A stretch of 64,000 nucleotides of DNA from Chitinophaga silvatica (GCF_003419895.1 NZ_QPMM01000013.1:1-64000); one strand, 5' to 3'. Numbered from the stretch's first letter, positions 1-9,917 are shown. Translations and numbers: made by a program. Notes: generated by a model not told the origin, from the letters alone.

Positions 1-2
1 GT

Positions 3-248
3 ACTGCTAATCCCACCTATGCAGTAGCTAATATTCTGAAGAAAATTACTTTTCCGACCGGAGGATACCGGCAGTTTCAGGTATCTTCCTTTATCTGGCA
101 TAGTAGCGATAACTATGATTGGGAGATTGATCCCGCAGGCAAACAGACTACCTATTTTGCTGATTTCCTCGGCAGGCTTTATCAGGTGTCCGATTTTAAA
201 AATTATATCCGAAAGAATATAGCGTATAAAATCGCCGGTACTAATTAA
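3..248 (+). CDS. C-terminal end of a large secreted YD/Rhs-type protein (5' end outside window)
   Basis: An open frame enters from the left edge and ends at TAA 246-248. The last residues include the segment DPAGKQTTYFADFLGRLYQV, which resembles the closing YD-repeat (tyrosine-aspartate, GRL) of large secreted Bacteroidota proteins that often sit directly before Rhs genes. It lies 23 bp before the Rhs gene on the same strand, so the two are probably co-transcribed and may act together, for example in shell or secretion roles. Only about 81 residues are visible, so the family call is tentative. Confidence 0.5.
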   Translation, partial: TANPTYAVANILKKITFPTGGYRQFQVSSFIWHSSDNYDWEIDPAGKQTTYFADFLGRLYQVSDFKNYIRKNIAYKIAGTN

Positions 249-271
249 TCCATTCCCTCAAATCAGTAACT

Positions 272-3200
272 ATGAAACATTATTTATTAATATTTATACT
301 CTTGCTGGCAATAGCAGCAAAAAGCCAGGATGCTACTCCCTTTCTGCCAGCTGCATACACGGTTGGTTCAGCTAATTATGTTCGTACCTGGGTTCCGGCA
401 AGGCCGATGACCTCCAGTGATACCTTCTCGATATCGCTAACTACTCCGGCAGTAAAGACCACTACTACCTATCATGACGGATTGGGAAGGCCCATACAAA
501 CAGTGGTAAAACAAGGCTCCCTCATTACAGGTGGCACTGCTACTGATATGGTTACATCTGCCATTTATGATGATTTTGGCAGAGAAATCCGTCATTATCT
601 CCCTTTTGGTGCCAATACCACTGGTGGAAATACTTCTGTTTCGGATGGGCTGTTTAAAAAGAATCCTTTTCAACAACAACAAAATTTCTATAGTAATAGT
701 AATGCTAATTCTCCCATCTACGGGCAGGGTGAAACCTTCTACTATTCCAAAACCGATTATGAACCCTCGCCACTTGATAGAGTGTCGAAGGTGTATCCGG
801 AGGGTAATAGTTGGGTCAATGCCGGTAGAGGTACTAAAACACTTTACTGGGCCAATACCCTGGTCGATTCTGTAAGAATATTTACGGTCACAGATGTTGC
901 TGGTAGTTATGGTACTTATGCGACCAGCGCTATTTATGCAGCGGGGCAGCTTAGTAAAACTGTTACACAAAATGAGCATAACAATCAGGTAATAGCGTTT
1001 AAAGACATGGAGGGAAAGCTGATCATGAGTAAAGTGCAACTAACCGCAACAGCCGATGCCGGCCCTGGTACCGGCTATACAGGTTGGCTTTGTACTTACT
1101 ATATCTACGATTACAAAAACCTGCTACGTGCTGTTATTCAGCCTCGTGGAGTGGAACTACTCCGAAATGCTGCCTGGGCTTTTTCAACTACTATTCTGAA
1201 CGAATTTTCATTTCGCTATGAGTATGATACGAAGAACAGACCAGTAATGAAAAGAGTCCCCGGAGGAGGAGATTTCTACACGGTGTATGATATCCTGGAC
1301 AGAGTGGTGCTAACGCAGGATGCCAATCAGCGTACCTCCAACCAGTGGACCGCTATCAAGTATGATATTATAGATAGAGTTACCAATAAATGGCTCTGGA
1401 CCAGTACCACCACCCGTGCAGCCCATGCAACATCAGCGGATGGGAGTGCTGATTATCCAACAACAGCACAACTGTCTGGAGCTACTATGCTCTCAGAGGT
1501 CTATTACGACGATTACACCTGGGTGCCTGCTGGTATAGGGCTAAGCAGTACTTATATTTCCAGTGAGGCCAGTAGCGGCTTTCTTGCAGCCTCGGATGCA
1601 ACATTTCCTTATCCCAGAGCTATGACAGCTTCTACCACCTATATTAAGGGTTTAATCACTGGTAGTAAGACGCTGGTTTTAGGTACATCTACCTATTTGT
1701 ATACCGTTACCCATTACGACGATTATGGCAGGTCCTTGCAGGTACAAAGTAAAAATATTACCGGAGGGGTTGATAAGATCACCACTCAATATAGCTTTAA
1801 TGGGCAACCACTTGTTATAAAATATAATCATACGGCCACTAATACAAAACCAGGTACTATTACCGTAATTACCCGCAATGAGTATGACAACGAATGGCGA
1901 TTACTGAATGTTTATAAGAAAATAGATGCCGGTGCAGAAAAGTGGGTGGTAAAAAATGAGTACGATGCTATTGGTAATCTCAAAAAGAAAAGCCTGGCTC
2001 CAGCGGCAATAGTTGATACACTTACTTATACCTATAATATCCGAGGATGGCTCACTGGCATAAACAAACTGTATGCGAATGGTACACATAGTGATAACGT
2101 TTTCGGAATGGAGCTGTCGTATGATAAAACGTTTGCCGCTCCCGGTGGAGGTACTAACTTCAATGGCAATATTTCTGCTGTAATGTGGCGCTCTAAAAAC
2201 GATGGAGAACGTAGAGCCTATGCGTATACCTATGACGCAACAGACAAACTATTAAAAGCCTCTTTTACACAATATACCAGCGCCGCCTGGAATACCACCG
2301 CAGGTAAAGATTACACCACTTTGATGGGCGATGGCGCTACTACCACAACTGCTTACGATGCAAATGGCAATATTCAGAAAATGACCCACTTTGTAGCTCC
2401 GTCAACTAAAATAGATGAACTGATTTACAACTATAACGCAATAACGGAGGGGAATAAACTATGGCGGGTAACAGATAACTTCAACAACCCCGCTAGTACA
2501 TTAGGCGATTTTAAGAAAGTGACATCTGGTCAAACACAGGACTATACTTACGATAACAACGGTAATCTGACACAAGACAATAATAAGAATATAGCCAGTA
2601 TTACCTACAACAATTTGAACCTTCCACAAACTATAACTGTTACAGGAAAAGGAAGTATAACATACACGGATGATGCTTCCGGTACCAAAATCAAGAAAAC
2701 AGTAACCGAAGGTACTACAACTACTACTACCATGTATATTGGGCCATTCCAGTATTTAAGGGATACACTTTTACAATTCGCCCACGAAGAGGGCAGAGTA
2801 AGGCGCAAGCCAGATGGTAGTTACGTATACGACTATTTCGAGAAAGATCATTTAGGTAATGTTCGCGCCTCCCTTACCGAAGAAACGACAGTAGTACCCT
2901 ATATCGCTGCCGGTATGGAGCCTATGAATGCCGCCACAGAAAATACTTATTACACCAACATAGAAGAAACGAGAGCTAAGAAGCCTATGGACTATCCGGT
3001 TAAGGATAGTAGTAACCAGTTTGCAGCAAAACTGGATGGTGATCAGAAGAAAACCGGCCCATCTATTCTTATAAAGGTGATGGCTGGTGATACTATCAGC
3101 ATGGCTGCTAGTAGCTGGTATAAATTTAAAGATGGCAATAAGTACACACGTAAAATACCACTGGAGGAAATGGCTTTATCTCTTGCCGGCGTAGCATCTG

Positions 3201-4432
3201 GTGCAGCCGATAAACTGGCTACTTCAGCATCTATGGCCGCTAATCCCCTGGCTGCTGCGATTTTCTCCTTGCTCAAATCCAGAGAAACTGAAACACCTGC
3301 TGCTAATACTAAACCTAAAGCCTATCTGAATTATATATTGCTCGATGAAGATTTGAAACCAATAGAAGATGATACTTCAGACATCCTCCACCGTAAAGAT
3401 TACAAAGGGTACATGCGGGTAGGCGAACCAGGGGAACTAACTCAGCATATCAAAAACAAGTGGGTGATTGAAAAAAGTGGTTACGCTTATATTTTCACCA
3501 GCAATGAAACTCCCCAGGCTGATGTGTATTTTGATGATATAGGGATTATGGCACTTACGGGGTCCTTGCTCAATGTAACACATTATTACCCCTTTGGACT
3601 TATGATAGACGGAATTAGTTCTCGGGCAGCTGGTAAGCTGGAGAACAAGGTATTGTTTAACAGTAAAGAGTTGCAGCGGAAGGAATGGAATGATGGTAGC
3701 GGATTGGAGCTATATGATTTTGGCGCGAGATTTTATGATCAGCAAATTGGAAGGTGGCATAATTTGGACCCGATGGCTGATAAGTATTTCAATTTATCAC
3801 CATTTAATTATGTAAGGAACAATCCGTTGAAATTTATTGATCCGAATGGAAAGGAAATAGTTCCAATTGGAACAGAAAAGGATAAGGATAGGATTAGGAA
3901 TGCTTTAAAAATTGTTGAGTTAACAAATCCAGAGTTATATACGGCACTAGAGAAGGCAAAAGAGAAGTTTGAAATTAATATTACTGATCTGGCTAAAACA
4001 ATTGAGATTTCAAGTAATTCTAATGAAAAAAAGCAATTATTGGGGAGTTTTGATGTTGATTTAAGACCTGAAAATGATTTAATGATCAATGAAAAAGGTG
4101 AGTTTTCCAGAGGTAGGACCAACATGGAAGAGCCAGAACGTGTTAATATTACAGAAGAGGAGGCAAATGATAAAGTACATTTTTTTGAAAATAAAGCTAA
4201 AATATTTTTGGATAAAAATTTGTCCGAAACACAATTTGCAAGAACTCTCGCCCATGAATTTGGGCATGCAACATATACACTACAAAATAAAGCAAAGGAA
4301 TCGCTTAATATTGATAAATGGGATAAAAATCAATATGGTCATGATAAAGGGAATCCTAATGGGGAAGCAGCAAAAAAAGCAGAAGAATCTTTTGATAAAA
4401 CATTAAAAGAGGTATTAAAAAAGCTTAGATAA
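272..4432 (+). CDS. Full-length secreted Rhs/DUF6443 polymorphic toxin with zinc-metallopeptidase-like C-terminal tip
   Basis: This 1386-residue protein opens with a clear Sec signal peptide (hydrophobic residues 4-16, ending KSQ). A DUF6443-like N-terminal region (HDGLGRPIQTV near 68-80) follows, then many YD repeats and the Rhs-associated core (about 1100-1170, with ELYDFGARFYD). The tip begins after the NPLKFIDPNG motif. It is about 200 residues long and carries HEFGH at 1328-1332, the zinc-binding motif of gluzincin-type peptidases. A following GHDKGNPNGE stretch could supply the third ligand. In this family the repeats form a shell that holds the C-terminal toxin. The start is chosen for the signal peptide. 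It is the only copy in the locus with an intact N-terminus, so it is the likely expression site; protease activity is inferred from the motif only. Confidence 0.85.
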   Translation: MKHYLLIFILLLAIAAKSQDATPFLPAAYTVGSANYVRTWVPARPMTSSDTFSISLTTPAVKTTTTYHDGLGRPIQTVVKQGSLITGGTATDMVTSAIYDDFGREIRHYLPFGANTTGGNTSVSDGLFKKNPFQQQQNFYSNSNANSPIYGQGETFYYSKTDYEPSPLDRVSKVYPEGNSWVNAGRGTKTLYWANTLVDSVRIFTVTDVAGSYGTYATSAIYAAGQLSKTVTQNEHNNQVIAFKDMEGKLIMSKVQLTATADAGPGTGYTGWLCTYYIYDYKNLLRAVIQPRGVELLRNAAWAFSTTILNEFSFRYEYDTKNRPVMKRVPGGGDFYTVYDILDRVVLTQDANQRTSNQWTAIKYDIIDRVTNKWLWTSTTTRAAHATSADGSADYPTTAQLSGATMLSEVYYDDYTWVPAGIGLSSTYISSEASSGFLAASDATFPYPRAMTASTTYIKGLITGSKTLVLGTSTYLYTVTHYDDYGRSLQVQSKNITGGVDKITTQYSFNGQPLVIKYNHTATNTKPGTITVITRNEYDNEWRLLNVYKKIDAGAEKWVVKNEYDAIGNLKKKSLAPAAIVDTLTYTYNIRGWLTGINKLYANGTHSDNVFGMELSYDKTFAAPGGGTNFNGNISAVMWRSKNDGERRAYAYTYDATDKLLKASFTQYTSAAWNTTAGKDYTTLMGDGATTTTAYDANGNIQKMTHFVAPSTKIDELIYNYNAITEGNKLWRVTDNFNNPASTLGDFKKVTSGQTQDYTYDNNGNLTQDNNKNIASITYNNLNLPQTITVTGKGSITYTDDASGTKIKKTVTEGTTTTTTMYIGPFQYLRDTLLQFAHEEGRVRRKPDGSYVYDYFEKDHLGNVRASLTEETTVVPYIAAGMEPMNAATENTYYTNIEETRAKKPMDYPVKDSSNQFAAKLDGDQKKTGPSILIKVMAGDTISMAASSWYKFKDGNKYTRKIPLEEMALSLAGVASGAADKLATSASMAANPLAAAIFSLLKSRETETPAANTKPKAYLNYILLDEDLKPIEDDTSDILHRKDYKGYMRVGEPGELTQHIKNKWVIEKSGYAYIFTSNETPQADVYFDDIGIMALTGSLLNVTHYYPFGLMIDGISSRAAGKLENKVLFNSKELQRKEWNDGSGLELYDFGARFYDQQIGRWHNLDPMADKYFNLSPFNYVRNNPLKFIDPNGKEIVPIGTEKDKDRIRNALKIVELTNPELYTALEKAKEKFEINITDLAKTIEISSNSNEKKQLLGSFDVDLRPENDLMINEKGEFSRGRTNMEEPERVNITEEEANDKVHFFENKAKIFLDKNLSETQFARTLAHEFGHATYTLQNKAKESLNIDKWDKNQYGHDKGNPNGEAAKKAEESFDKTLKEVLKKLR
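2705..3745 (+). repeat. Rhs-core direct repeat, copy R1 (inside the full-length gene)
   Basis: This segment of the full-length Rhs gene recurs at 5161-6180, 8113-9153 and, shortened, at 10461-11121. From the ATG of MYIGPFQYL (2732) to the last shared codon (3745) it is 1014 bp. Exactly the same length is found in copies 2 and 3. The bases from 3290 to 3744 are identical to 5725-6179. Similarity stops abruptly after the FYDQQ codons, where the toxin tips diverge. Confidence 0.95.
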
Positions 4433-4448
4433 TTGAAAACAAAAATTA

Positions 4449-5138
4449 ATGAGCATGAGATTCATGATAATTTATTTCTCTATCGTTAGCCTAATATTTG
4501 CTACTTCGACTGATATAAAGGGTCAAACAATTAATGAAAAAACAACTAAGTTTATTTATAACAAAGTTAGTAAGAATTTAATTGCATACCACTTACAACA
4601 TGCTAGTCCAGATTACAATGGAGTTATTGCCCTCCAAGTTTTAACTGAAGGGGGACTAGAGTTTTTTGATGGCCTTCTGCCTGACGAAGGACAGAAATTG
4701 ATTATGACAATTGATACCTCGGATTTAAAATATCCTTTAAGCAAATATAAGGTCTTTAAAATCTTCATTCCTGGATTTCGCTTTTTAGATACAGTTGAAA
4801 AAGTTATTAAAGTTAGAATGGGTATTGGGTTATTAACTAGGGATTTTCTGGTTGCTGTAGCTTTAAAGAATGAATATTTGGATATCAAATATTTAAGTGG
4901 TCAGTTTTACCCAACGAGAATATCTTATGATTTTAATATCGATTTAGATAATCCAAATTCTTGCGTGGATTATCTTAATTTTCGCATGTATTCATATAAA
5001 GTAAGAGATATTGTATTCTATAAAAAAAATAGGAAAGGACTATTATTTAAAGGGTATTCGGATATTGAAAAATCACCAGTTCTAATTTTATTACCCAAAG
5101 ATGATATTGAGCGTCCATATATTGTTAGGTTGCATTAG
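4449..5138 (+). CDS. Exported partner (putative immunity) protein of the first Rhs tip
   Basis: The 229-residue product begins 16 bp after the Rhs stop. It has an N-terminal signal peptide (hydrophobic MIIYFSIVSLIFA, cleavage near IKGQ), so it should act in the periplasm or outside the cell. The rest is one domain with landmarks FIYNKVSKN, a GLLPDEGQ loop, YLSGQFYPTRIS and a closing LLPKDDIERPYIVRL. The same domain occurs in the genes at 6930 and 11834. Its position directly after a toxin tip, and its co-variation with related tips, argue for immunity; I know of no named family. An ATG at 4455 is an equally good start. Confidence 0.6.
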   Translation: MSMRFMIIYFSIVSLIFATSTDIKGQTINEKTTKFIYNKVSKNLIAYHLQHASPDYNGVIALQVLTEGGLEFFDGLLPDEGQKLIMTIDTSDLKYPLSKYKVFKIFIPGFRFLDTVEKVIKVRMGIGLLTRDFLVAVALKNEYLDIKYLSGQFYPTRISYDFNIDLDNPNSCVDYLNFRMYSYKVRDIVFYKKNRKGLLFKGYSDIEKSPVLILLPKDDIERPYIVRLH

Positions 5139-5151
5139 CCTTAACTATTAA

Positions 5152-6933
5152 TTGCTTTTGACCACCATGTATATCGGGCCATTCCAGTATTTGCGGGATA
5201 CACTTTTACAATTCGCTCATGAAGAGGGCAGAGTAAGGCGCAAGCCAGATGGTAGTTACGTATACGACTATTTCGAGAAAGACCACTTAGGCAACGTTCG
5301 CGCCTCCCTTACCGAAGAAACGACAGTGGTACCCTATATCGCTGCCGGTATGGAACCGGTGAATGCCGCCACAGAAAATACTTATTACACCAACATAGAA
5401 GAAACCAGGGCTAAAAAGCCGATGGACTATCCGGTTAAGGATAGTAGTAACCTGTTTGCAGCAAAACTGGATGGAGATCAGAAGAAAACCGGCCCATCTA
5501 TTCTTATAAAGGTAATGGCTGGTGATACTATCAACATGGCTGCTAGTAGCTGGTATAAATTTAAAGATAACTCTAAGAACACACGTAAAATACCCCTGGA
5601 AGAAATGGCTTTATCTCTTGCCGGAGTAGCATCTGGTGCAGCCGACAAGCTGGCTACATCTGCATCTATGGCTGCTAACCCATTAGCTGCTGCGATTTTC
5701 TCACTACTCAAATCCAGAGAAACAGAAACACCTGCTGCTAATACTAAACCTAAAGCCTATCTGAATTATATATTGCTCGATGAAGATTTGAAACCAATAG
5801 AAGATGATACTTCAGACATCCTCCACCGTAAAGATTACAAAGGGTACATGCGGGTAGGCGAACCAGGGGAACTAACTCAGCATATCAAAAACAAGTGGGT
5901 GATTGAAAAAAGTGGTTACGCTTATATTTTCACCAGCAATGAAACTCCCCAGGCTGATGTGTATTTTGATGATATAGGGATTATGGCACTTACGGGGTCC
6001 TTGCTCAATGTAACACATTATTACCCCTTTGGACTTATGATAGACGGAATTAGTTCTCGGGCAGCTGGTAAGCTGGAGAACAAGGTATTGTTTAACAGTA
6101 AAGAGTTGCAGCGGAAGGAATGGAATGATGGTAGCGGATTGGAGCTATATGATTTTGGCGCGAGATTTTATGATCAGCAGATAGGACGGTGGCATGTAAT
6201 AGATCCTTTGGCGGAGCATATGAAACAATTTACACCATATAATAGTGCTTTTAATAATCCTATTAGATTTATTGACCCTGATGGTCGTGGACCATTAGAT
6301 CTGATTTTAAAAGGATCTGAAAAATTAAAGGCATTCGAAGAGTTACAAAAATCAGTCCTGGGAAAATTAATGCTTAGCATAGATGATCAAACAGGCAAGG
6401 TGAGTTACAGTAAGGTGGATGGAGCCAAACAGAATAGAGGATCTAAACAATTAATGACATTAATTGACGATCACAGTATTAATGTAAATTTAGATGCTTC
6501 AAACAGTCGAAAGGAGTCAAGAGGTGGATTATTAATTGGTGGCTCTTTAATGGGTAATAAAGTAACAGACAATACTATTAAGCAGGGTGGTAAGTTGCTT
6601 CCAATAATTGAGGCATACCAAGAGGTCAATATTAACGACATAAGTGAAATAAGTACATTTTATGGTAAACCTGGTGCTGATATGCTACATGAAGTAACAG
6701 AATCCTATCAGGCCGGAAAAGAAGCTCAGACAAGTGGTAAAGCATATGGCTTTAGTCGGGATGAATATATAAAGGCCCACAATGCAGCTACGCCACAATC
6801 AGGAATACTCAATTATAGAATGATGAAAAATGGTAATCAGACACTTGATGAAAGAAACTATGATTATATCCAAGTATTTATAAAATCTGGTGATATTGAA
6901 AAAATTTTATTGAAATTAACCAACCCACAATGA
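5152..6933 (+). CDS. Headless Rhs cassette 2: Rhs-core fragment with an HEVTE-type C-terminal tip
   Basis: This 593-residue frame has no signal peptide, DUF6443 region or YD repeats. Its first 343 residues are the end of the Rhs core, nearly identical to the full-length gene. A different tip begins after NPIRFIDPDG. The tip contains HEVTE at 513-517 and AHNAA at 542-546, compatible with a metal site but not a proven peptidase family. No convincing ribosome site precedes the first ATG codons (5152 or 5167). It is probably a silent donor of an alternative tip rather than an independently secreted protein. The stop overlaps the next gene as ATGA. Confidence 0.75.
   Translation: MLLTTMYIGPFQYLRDTLLQFAHEEGRVRRKPDGSYVYDYFEKDHLGNVRASLTEETTVVPYIAAGMEPVNAATENTYYTNIEETRAKKPMDYPVKDSSNLFAAKLDGDQKKTGPSILIKVMAGDTINMAASSWYKFKDNSKNTRKIPLEEMALSLAGVASGAADKLATSASMAANPLAAAIFSLLKSRETETPAANTKPKAYLNYILLDEDLKPIEDDTSDILHRKDYKGYMRVGEPGELTQHIKNKWVIEKSGYAYIFTSNETPQADVYFDDIGIMALTGSLLNVTHYYPFGLMIDGISSRAAGKLENKVLFNSKELQRKEWNDGSGLELYDFGARFYDQQIGRWHVIDPLAEHMKQFTPYNSAFNNPIRFIDPDGRGPLDLILKGSEKLKAFEELQKSVLGKLMLSIDDQTGKVSYSKVDGAKQNRGSKQLMTLIDDHSINVNLDASNSRKESRGGLLIGGSLMGNKVTDNTIKQGGKLLPIIEAYQEVNINDISEISTFYGKPGADMLHEVTESYQAGKEAQTSGKAYGFSRDEYIKAHNAATPQSGILNYRMMKNGNQTLDERNYDYIQVFIKSGDIEKILLKLTNPQ
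5161..6180 (+). repeat. Rhs-core direct repeat, copy R2
   Basis: This is the second copy of the Rhs-core repeat. Homology starts at the ACCACCATG around 5161 and ends at 6180. The 1014 bp from ATG 5167 to 6180 align to 2732-3745 without a length change. The last 455 bp (5725-6179) match copy R1 base for base, while earlier parts carry scattered substitutions. Confidence 0.95.
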
Positions 6934-7964
6934 GACCATATTTAAAAATGACAATTATTTTTTGTTTAACATTATCAAAATTTACAATAGCTCAACAAAA
7001 CAGAGCATTATATAAAGTTGTTAAAATTGATTCAGTTGAGAATGTATATACAATATACATATCCAGAAATGATTCAATTTTTAAAATTTGTTCACAAAAG
7101 AATGGAAGTAATATTTGTAACAACTTAATAGTGGTAGGTAAGCATTATCCTTTTATTTTAAAGTCAATTGTAGCTAAATCTATAAATGGTGTCAGCTTAA
7201 TGAATGTTAATAGATTTATTACAGCAATTGACTTTTACGGAACAACTATTGAGTTCGACACAATTACAACTGAGAAAGATATATATATTAGTGGCAACTT
7301 AAAGGGGTTATGTTTTCAAAAAGAACCACTCCCCAATTACAAGTTATATGGACCTCCTCCATCAAATTTAAGTACAAGAGATTTTATTTACAATAAAGTA
7401 AGTAAAAATGTCTTTGTTTATAACATAAGGAATGCGAGTAATTCATTCAATGGAGCAAAACCAGAAGATATTTTGGAAATGGGAACTGAATATTATACTT
7501 CCTTACTTCCAGACCCCGGTTATGGATTAATAATGTCTATTGATACTATGAATCTTGAATATCCAATAAAAAACTTTAAAGTTTACAAAATATTTATAAA
7601 TGGATTTGAATATGAGAAGGGTCAAGTACATAGCAAAACCAATTATTTATTTCTTGAAAATAATTTCCTCGTTGCAATTGATACTAGCGATAATTATCCA
7701 GGTTATATAAAATATATCAGTGGGCAATTTTATCCTACAAGGATTTCTGAAGATTTCAAAATTGATTTAAATAATCCTTCATCCTGTTTGGATTACTTGA
7801 AGTTTAGAATGTATATACATCAAGTTGATAGTATTAAATTTGAAAGAAGAGTGAAGGAAGGATTAATATTTACAGGTTATTCACAAACAAAAAAATCAAA
7901 GGTTGAGATTCTACTAAAGAAAAAGGATTTGGAACGACCAATTATTTTGAGGTATCCATCCTAA
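6930..7964 (+). CDS. Exported partner (putative immunity) protein of cassette 2, two-domain form
   Basis: The 344-residue product has a signal peptide (MTIIFCLTLSKFTIA, cleavage near AQQ). It begins inside the stop of the cassette-2 toxin (ATGA overlap), indicating translational coupling. Residues about 150-344 are homologous to the partners at 4449 and 11834, with FIYNKVSKN, YISGQFYPTRIS and KDLERPIIL. The first 130 or so mature residues are an extra domain not found in the other two. The shared domain with a dissimilar toxin tip suggests either a common inhibitory fold or a fused second specificity. The immunity role is inferred from position. Confidence 0.6.
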   Translation: MRPYLKMTIIFCLTLSKFTIAQQNRALYKVVKIDSVENVYTIYISRNDSIFKICSQKNGSNICNNLIVVGKHYPFILKSIVAKSINGVSLMNVNRFITAIDFYGTTIEFDTITTEKDIYISGNLKGLCFQKEPLPNYKLYGPPPSNLSTRDFIYNKVSKNVFVYNIRNASNSFNGAKPEDILEMGTEYYTSLLPDPGYGLIMSIDTMNLEYPIKNFKVYKIFINGFEYEKGQVHSKTNYLFLENNFLVAIDTSDNYPGYIKYISGQFYPTRISEDFKIDLNNPSSCLDYLKFRMYIHQVDSIKFERRVKEGLIFTGYSQTKKSKVEILLKKKDLERPIILRYPS

Positions 7965-8008
7965 ATCCTTTTAGGAATTATAATTGGTTGAAAAGAAAAC
8001 TAATAAGC

Positions 8009-8110
8009 ATGAAATTCATGATTATTTATTTCTCTATTGTCAGCTTAATATTTACTATTTCGACTGATATAAAAGATCAAACAATTAATAAAAAAACAAC
8101 TAAAGAATAG
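8009..8110 (+). pseudogene. Truncated duplicate of the exported partner gene (first 33 codons)
   Basis: Bases 7988-8106 closely match 4433-4549, the region spanning the start of the first partner gene. The frame begins MKFMIIYFSIVSLIF and runs through the signal peptide. It breaks off after TTK, where the Rhs-core repeat R3 takes over, and reaches TAG at 8108-8110. This is a recombination scar: a lost partner gene of the 4449 type whose body and preceding toxin tip are gone. Confidence 0.85.
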
Positions 8111-8112
8111 CT

Positions 8113-9153
8113 ACCGAAGGCACTACAACCACTACCACCATGTATATTGGGCCATTCCAGTATTTAAGGGATACACTTTTACAATTCGCCCACGAAGAGG
8201 GCAGAGTAAGGCGCAAGCCAGATGGTAGTTACGTATACGACTATTTCGAGAAAGATCATTTAGGTAATGTTCGCGCCTCCCTTACCGAAGAAACGACAGT
8301 GGTACCCTATATCATTGCCGGTATGGAACCGGTGAATGCCGCCACAGAAAATACTTATTATACCAATATCGAAGAAACCAGAGCTAAGAAGCCTATGGAC
8401 TATCCGGTTAAGGATAGTAGTAACCAGTTTGCAGCAAAACTGGATGGAGATCAGAAGAAAACAGGTCCTTCTATTCTTATTAAGGTAATGGCTGGTGATA
8501 CTATCAGCATGGCTGCTAGTAGCTGGTATAAATTTAAAGATAACTCTAAGAACACAAGAAAAATACCCCTGGAGGAAATGGCTTTATCTCTTGCGGGAGT
8601 AGCATCTGGTGCAGCCGACAAGCTGGCTACATCTGCATCTATGGCTGCTAACCCATTAGCTGCTGCGATTTTCTCACTACTCAAATCCAGAGAAACAGAA
8701 ACACCTGCTGCTAATACTAAACCTAAAGCCTATCTGAATTATATATTGCTCGATGAAGATTTGAAACCAATAGAAGATGATACTTCAGACATCCTCCACC
8801 GTAAAGATTACAAAGGGTTCATGCGGGTAGGCGAACCAGGGGAACTAACTCAGCATATCAAAAACAAGTGGGTGATTGAAAAAAGCGGTTACGCTTATAT
8901 TTTCACCAGCAATGAAACTCCTGAAGCTGATGTGTATTTTGATGATATAGGGATTATGGCACTTACTGGATCTTTACTGAATGTTACTCATTATTACCCA
9001 TTTGGACTGGTGATAGATGGAATTAGTTCTCGGGCAGCTGGTAAGCTGGAGAACAAGGTATTGTTTAACAGTAAAGAGTTGCAGCGGAAGGAATGGAATG
9101 ATGGTAGCGGATTGGAGCTATATGATTTTGGCGCGAGGTTTTATGATCAGCAG
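8113..9153 (+). repeat. Rhs-core direct repeat, copy R3
   Basis: This third copy starts at ACCGAAGG (8113), equivalent to 2705 in copy R1. It therefore includes the 27 bp upstream of the MYIGP codons that copy R2 lacks. From ATG 8140 to 9153 it is again exactly 1014 bp. It ends at the CAGCAG codons before LGRFFRLD, where the third tip begins. Confidence 0.95.
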
Positions 9154-9915
9154 TTAGGAAGGTTTTTTAGACTTGATCGCTTTAGTGGAAAATATGTTTC
9201 TTTATCCCCTTATCAATATGGCGCGAATAACCCAGTATTGAATATTGATGTTAATGGTGATTCCCTAATTATCCCATGTAAGCAACAAGAATTTTTGCAT
9301 CAAGGAGGGAAACTTTATTTGAATGGCTCAGAATATATGGGAAAGACAAAAGGTTTCTTGAGGCAATCGGTTAATGCACTTGCTACAATCAATAAAAGTG
9401 AGGAAGGACGATCGATGCTATCGGAACTAGAAAGCTCCAAAAATAGATATTCAATAGTTGAGGGAAATGCAGGTAATTTTGCAGAGAATAATCCTAATAA
9501 GGCATATGCCAATCAATTACTAACAGACCCTTCAAGAGCAATTGACCTCAATTCAGTTAGAAGTGTGGGAATTGATATAACTGGAGGTAGTGGAGGAGCT
9601 ATAACATGGAATCCATTTGGTACACCTCTACTTACAACAGATGGGGTAAGGGTAAATCCTGTTTCAGATTTGGCGCATGAACTGTTTCATGGATTAGATG
9701 CAAATCGAGGATTATTAAATAGTAATACAATACAAGATCTTAGGCTTACAGAATGGCAAGCAACATATAGGGAAAATATTTTAAGAGGTCAGTTGAATTT
9801 GCCAATAAGGATCTATTATTACACTCTTATTGATCCATCAGGTGAGGTCGAAGGTAAAGTCAGAATGGTCACTCCTAACAATCAACCTATTTTACCACAA
9901 AGCTATAAACCATAA
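8140..9915 (+). CDS. Headless Rhs cassette 3: Rhs-core fragment with an M91/NleD-like HELFH tip
   Basis: The 591-residue frame contains only the terminal Rhs core (about 1-338) followed by a unique tip after NPVLNIDVNG. The tip carries HELFH at 513-517 and, about 20 residues on, LTEWQATYRENILR. That arrangement (HExxH, then a glutamate, then T-x3-EN-x2-R) resembles the NleD/M91 zinc-peptidase effectors. I infer a zinc protease toxin. No signal peptide is present, and the upstream bases are repeat sequence, so expression as a secreted toxin is unlikely without recombination. The partner gene follows two bases after the stop. Confidence 0.75.
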   Translation: MYIGPFQYLRDTLLQFAHEEGRVRRKPDGSYVYDYFEKDHLGNVRASLTEETTVVPYIIAGMEPVNAATENTYYTNIEETRAKKPMDYPVKDSSNQFAAKLDGDQKKTGPSILIKVMAGDTISMAASSWYKFKDNSKNTRKIPLEEMALSLAGVASGAADKLATSASMAANPLAAAIFSLLKSRETETPAANTKPKAYLNYILLDEDLKPIEDDTSDILHRKDYKGFMRVGEPGELTQHIKNKWVIEKSGYAYIFTSNETPEADVYFDDIGIMALTGSLLNVTHYYPFGLVIDGISSRAAGKLENKVLFNSKELQRKEWNDGSGLELYDFGARFYDQQLGRFFRLDRFSGKYVSLSPYQYGANNPVLNIDVNGDSLIIPCKQQEFLHQGGKLYLNGSEYMGKTKGFLRQSVNALATINKSEEGRSMLSELESSKNRYSIVEGNAGNFAENNPNKAYANQLLTDPSRAIDLNSVRSVGIDITGGSGGAITWNPFGTPLLTTDGVRVNPVSDLAHELFHGLDANRGLLNSNTIQDLRLTEWQATYRENILRGQLNLPIRIYYYTLIDPSGEVEGKVRMVTPNNQPILPQSYKP

Positions 9916-9917
9916 TT

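Noticed and set aside
437..1039. Long open frames opposite the Rhs genes (also at 3043, 5478, 8451 and 10413 on the minus strand)
   Set aside because: They are complementary-strand shadows of the Rhs reading frame. They recur only because the repeat recurs and show no protein-family features.
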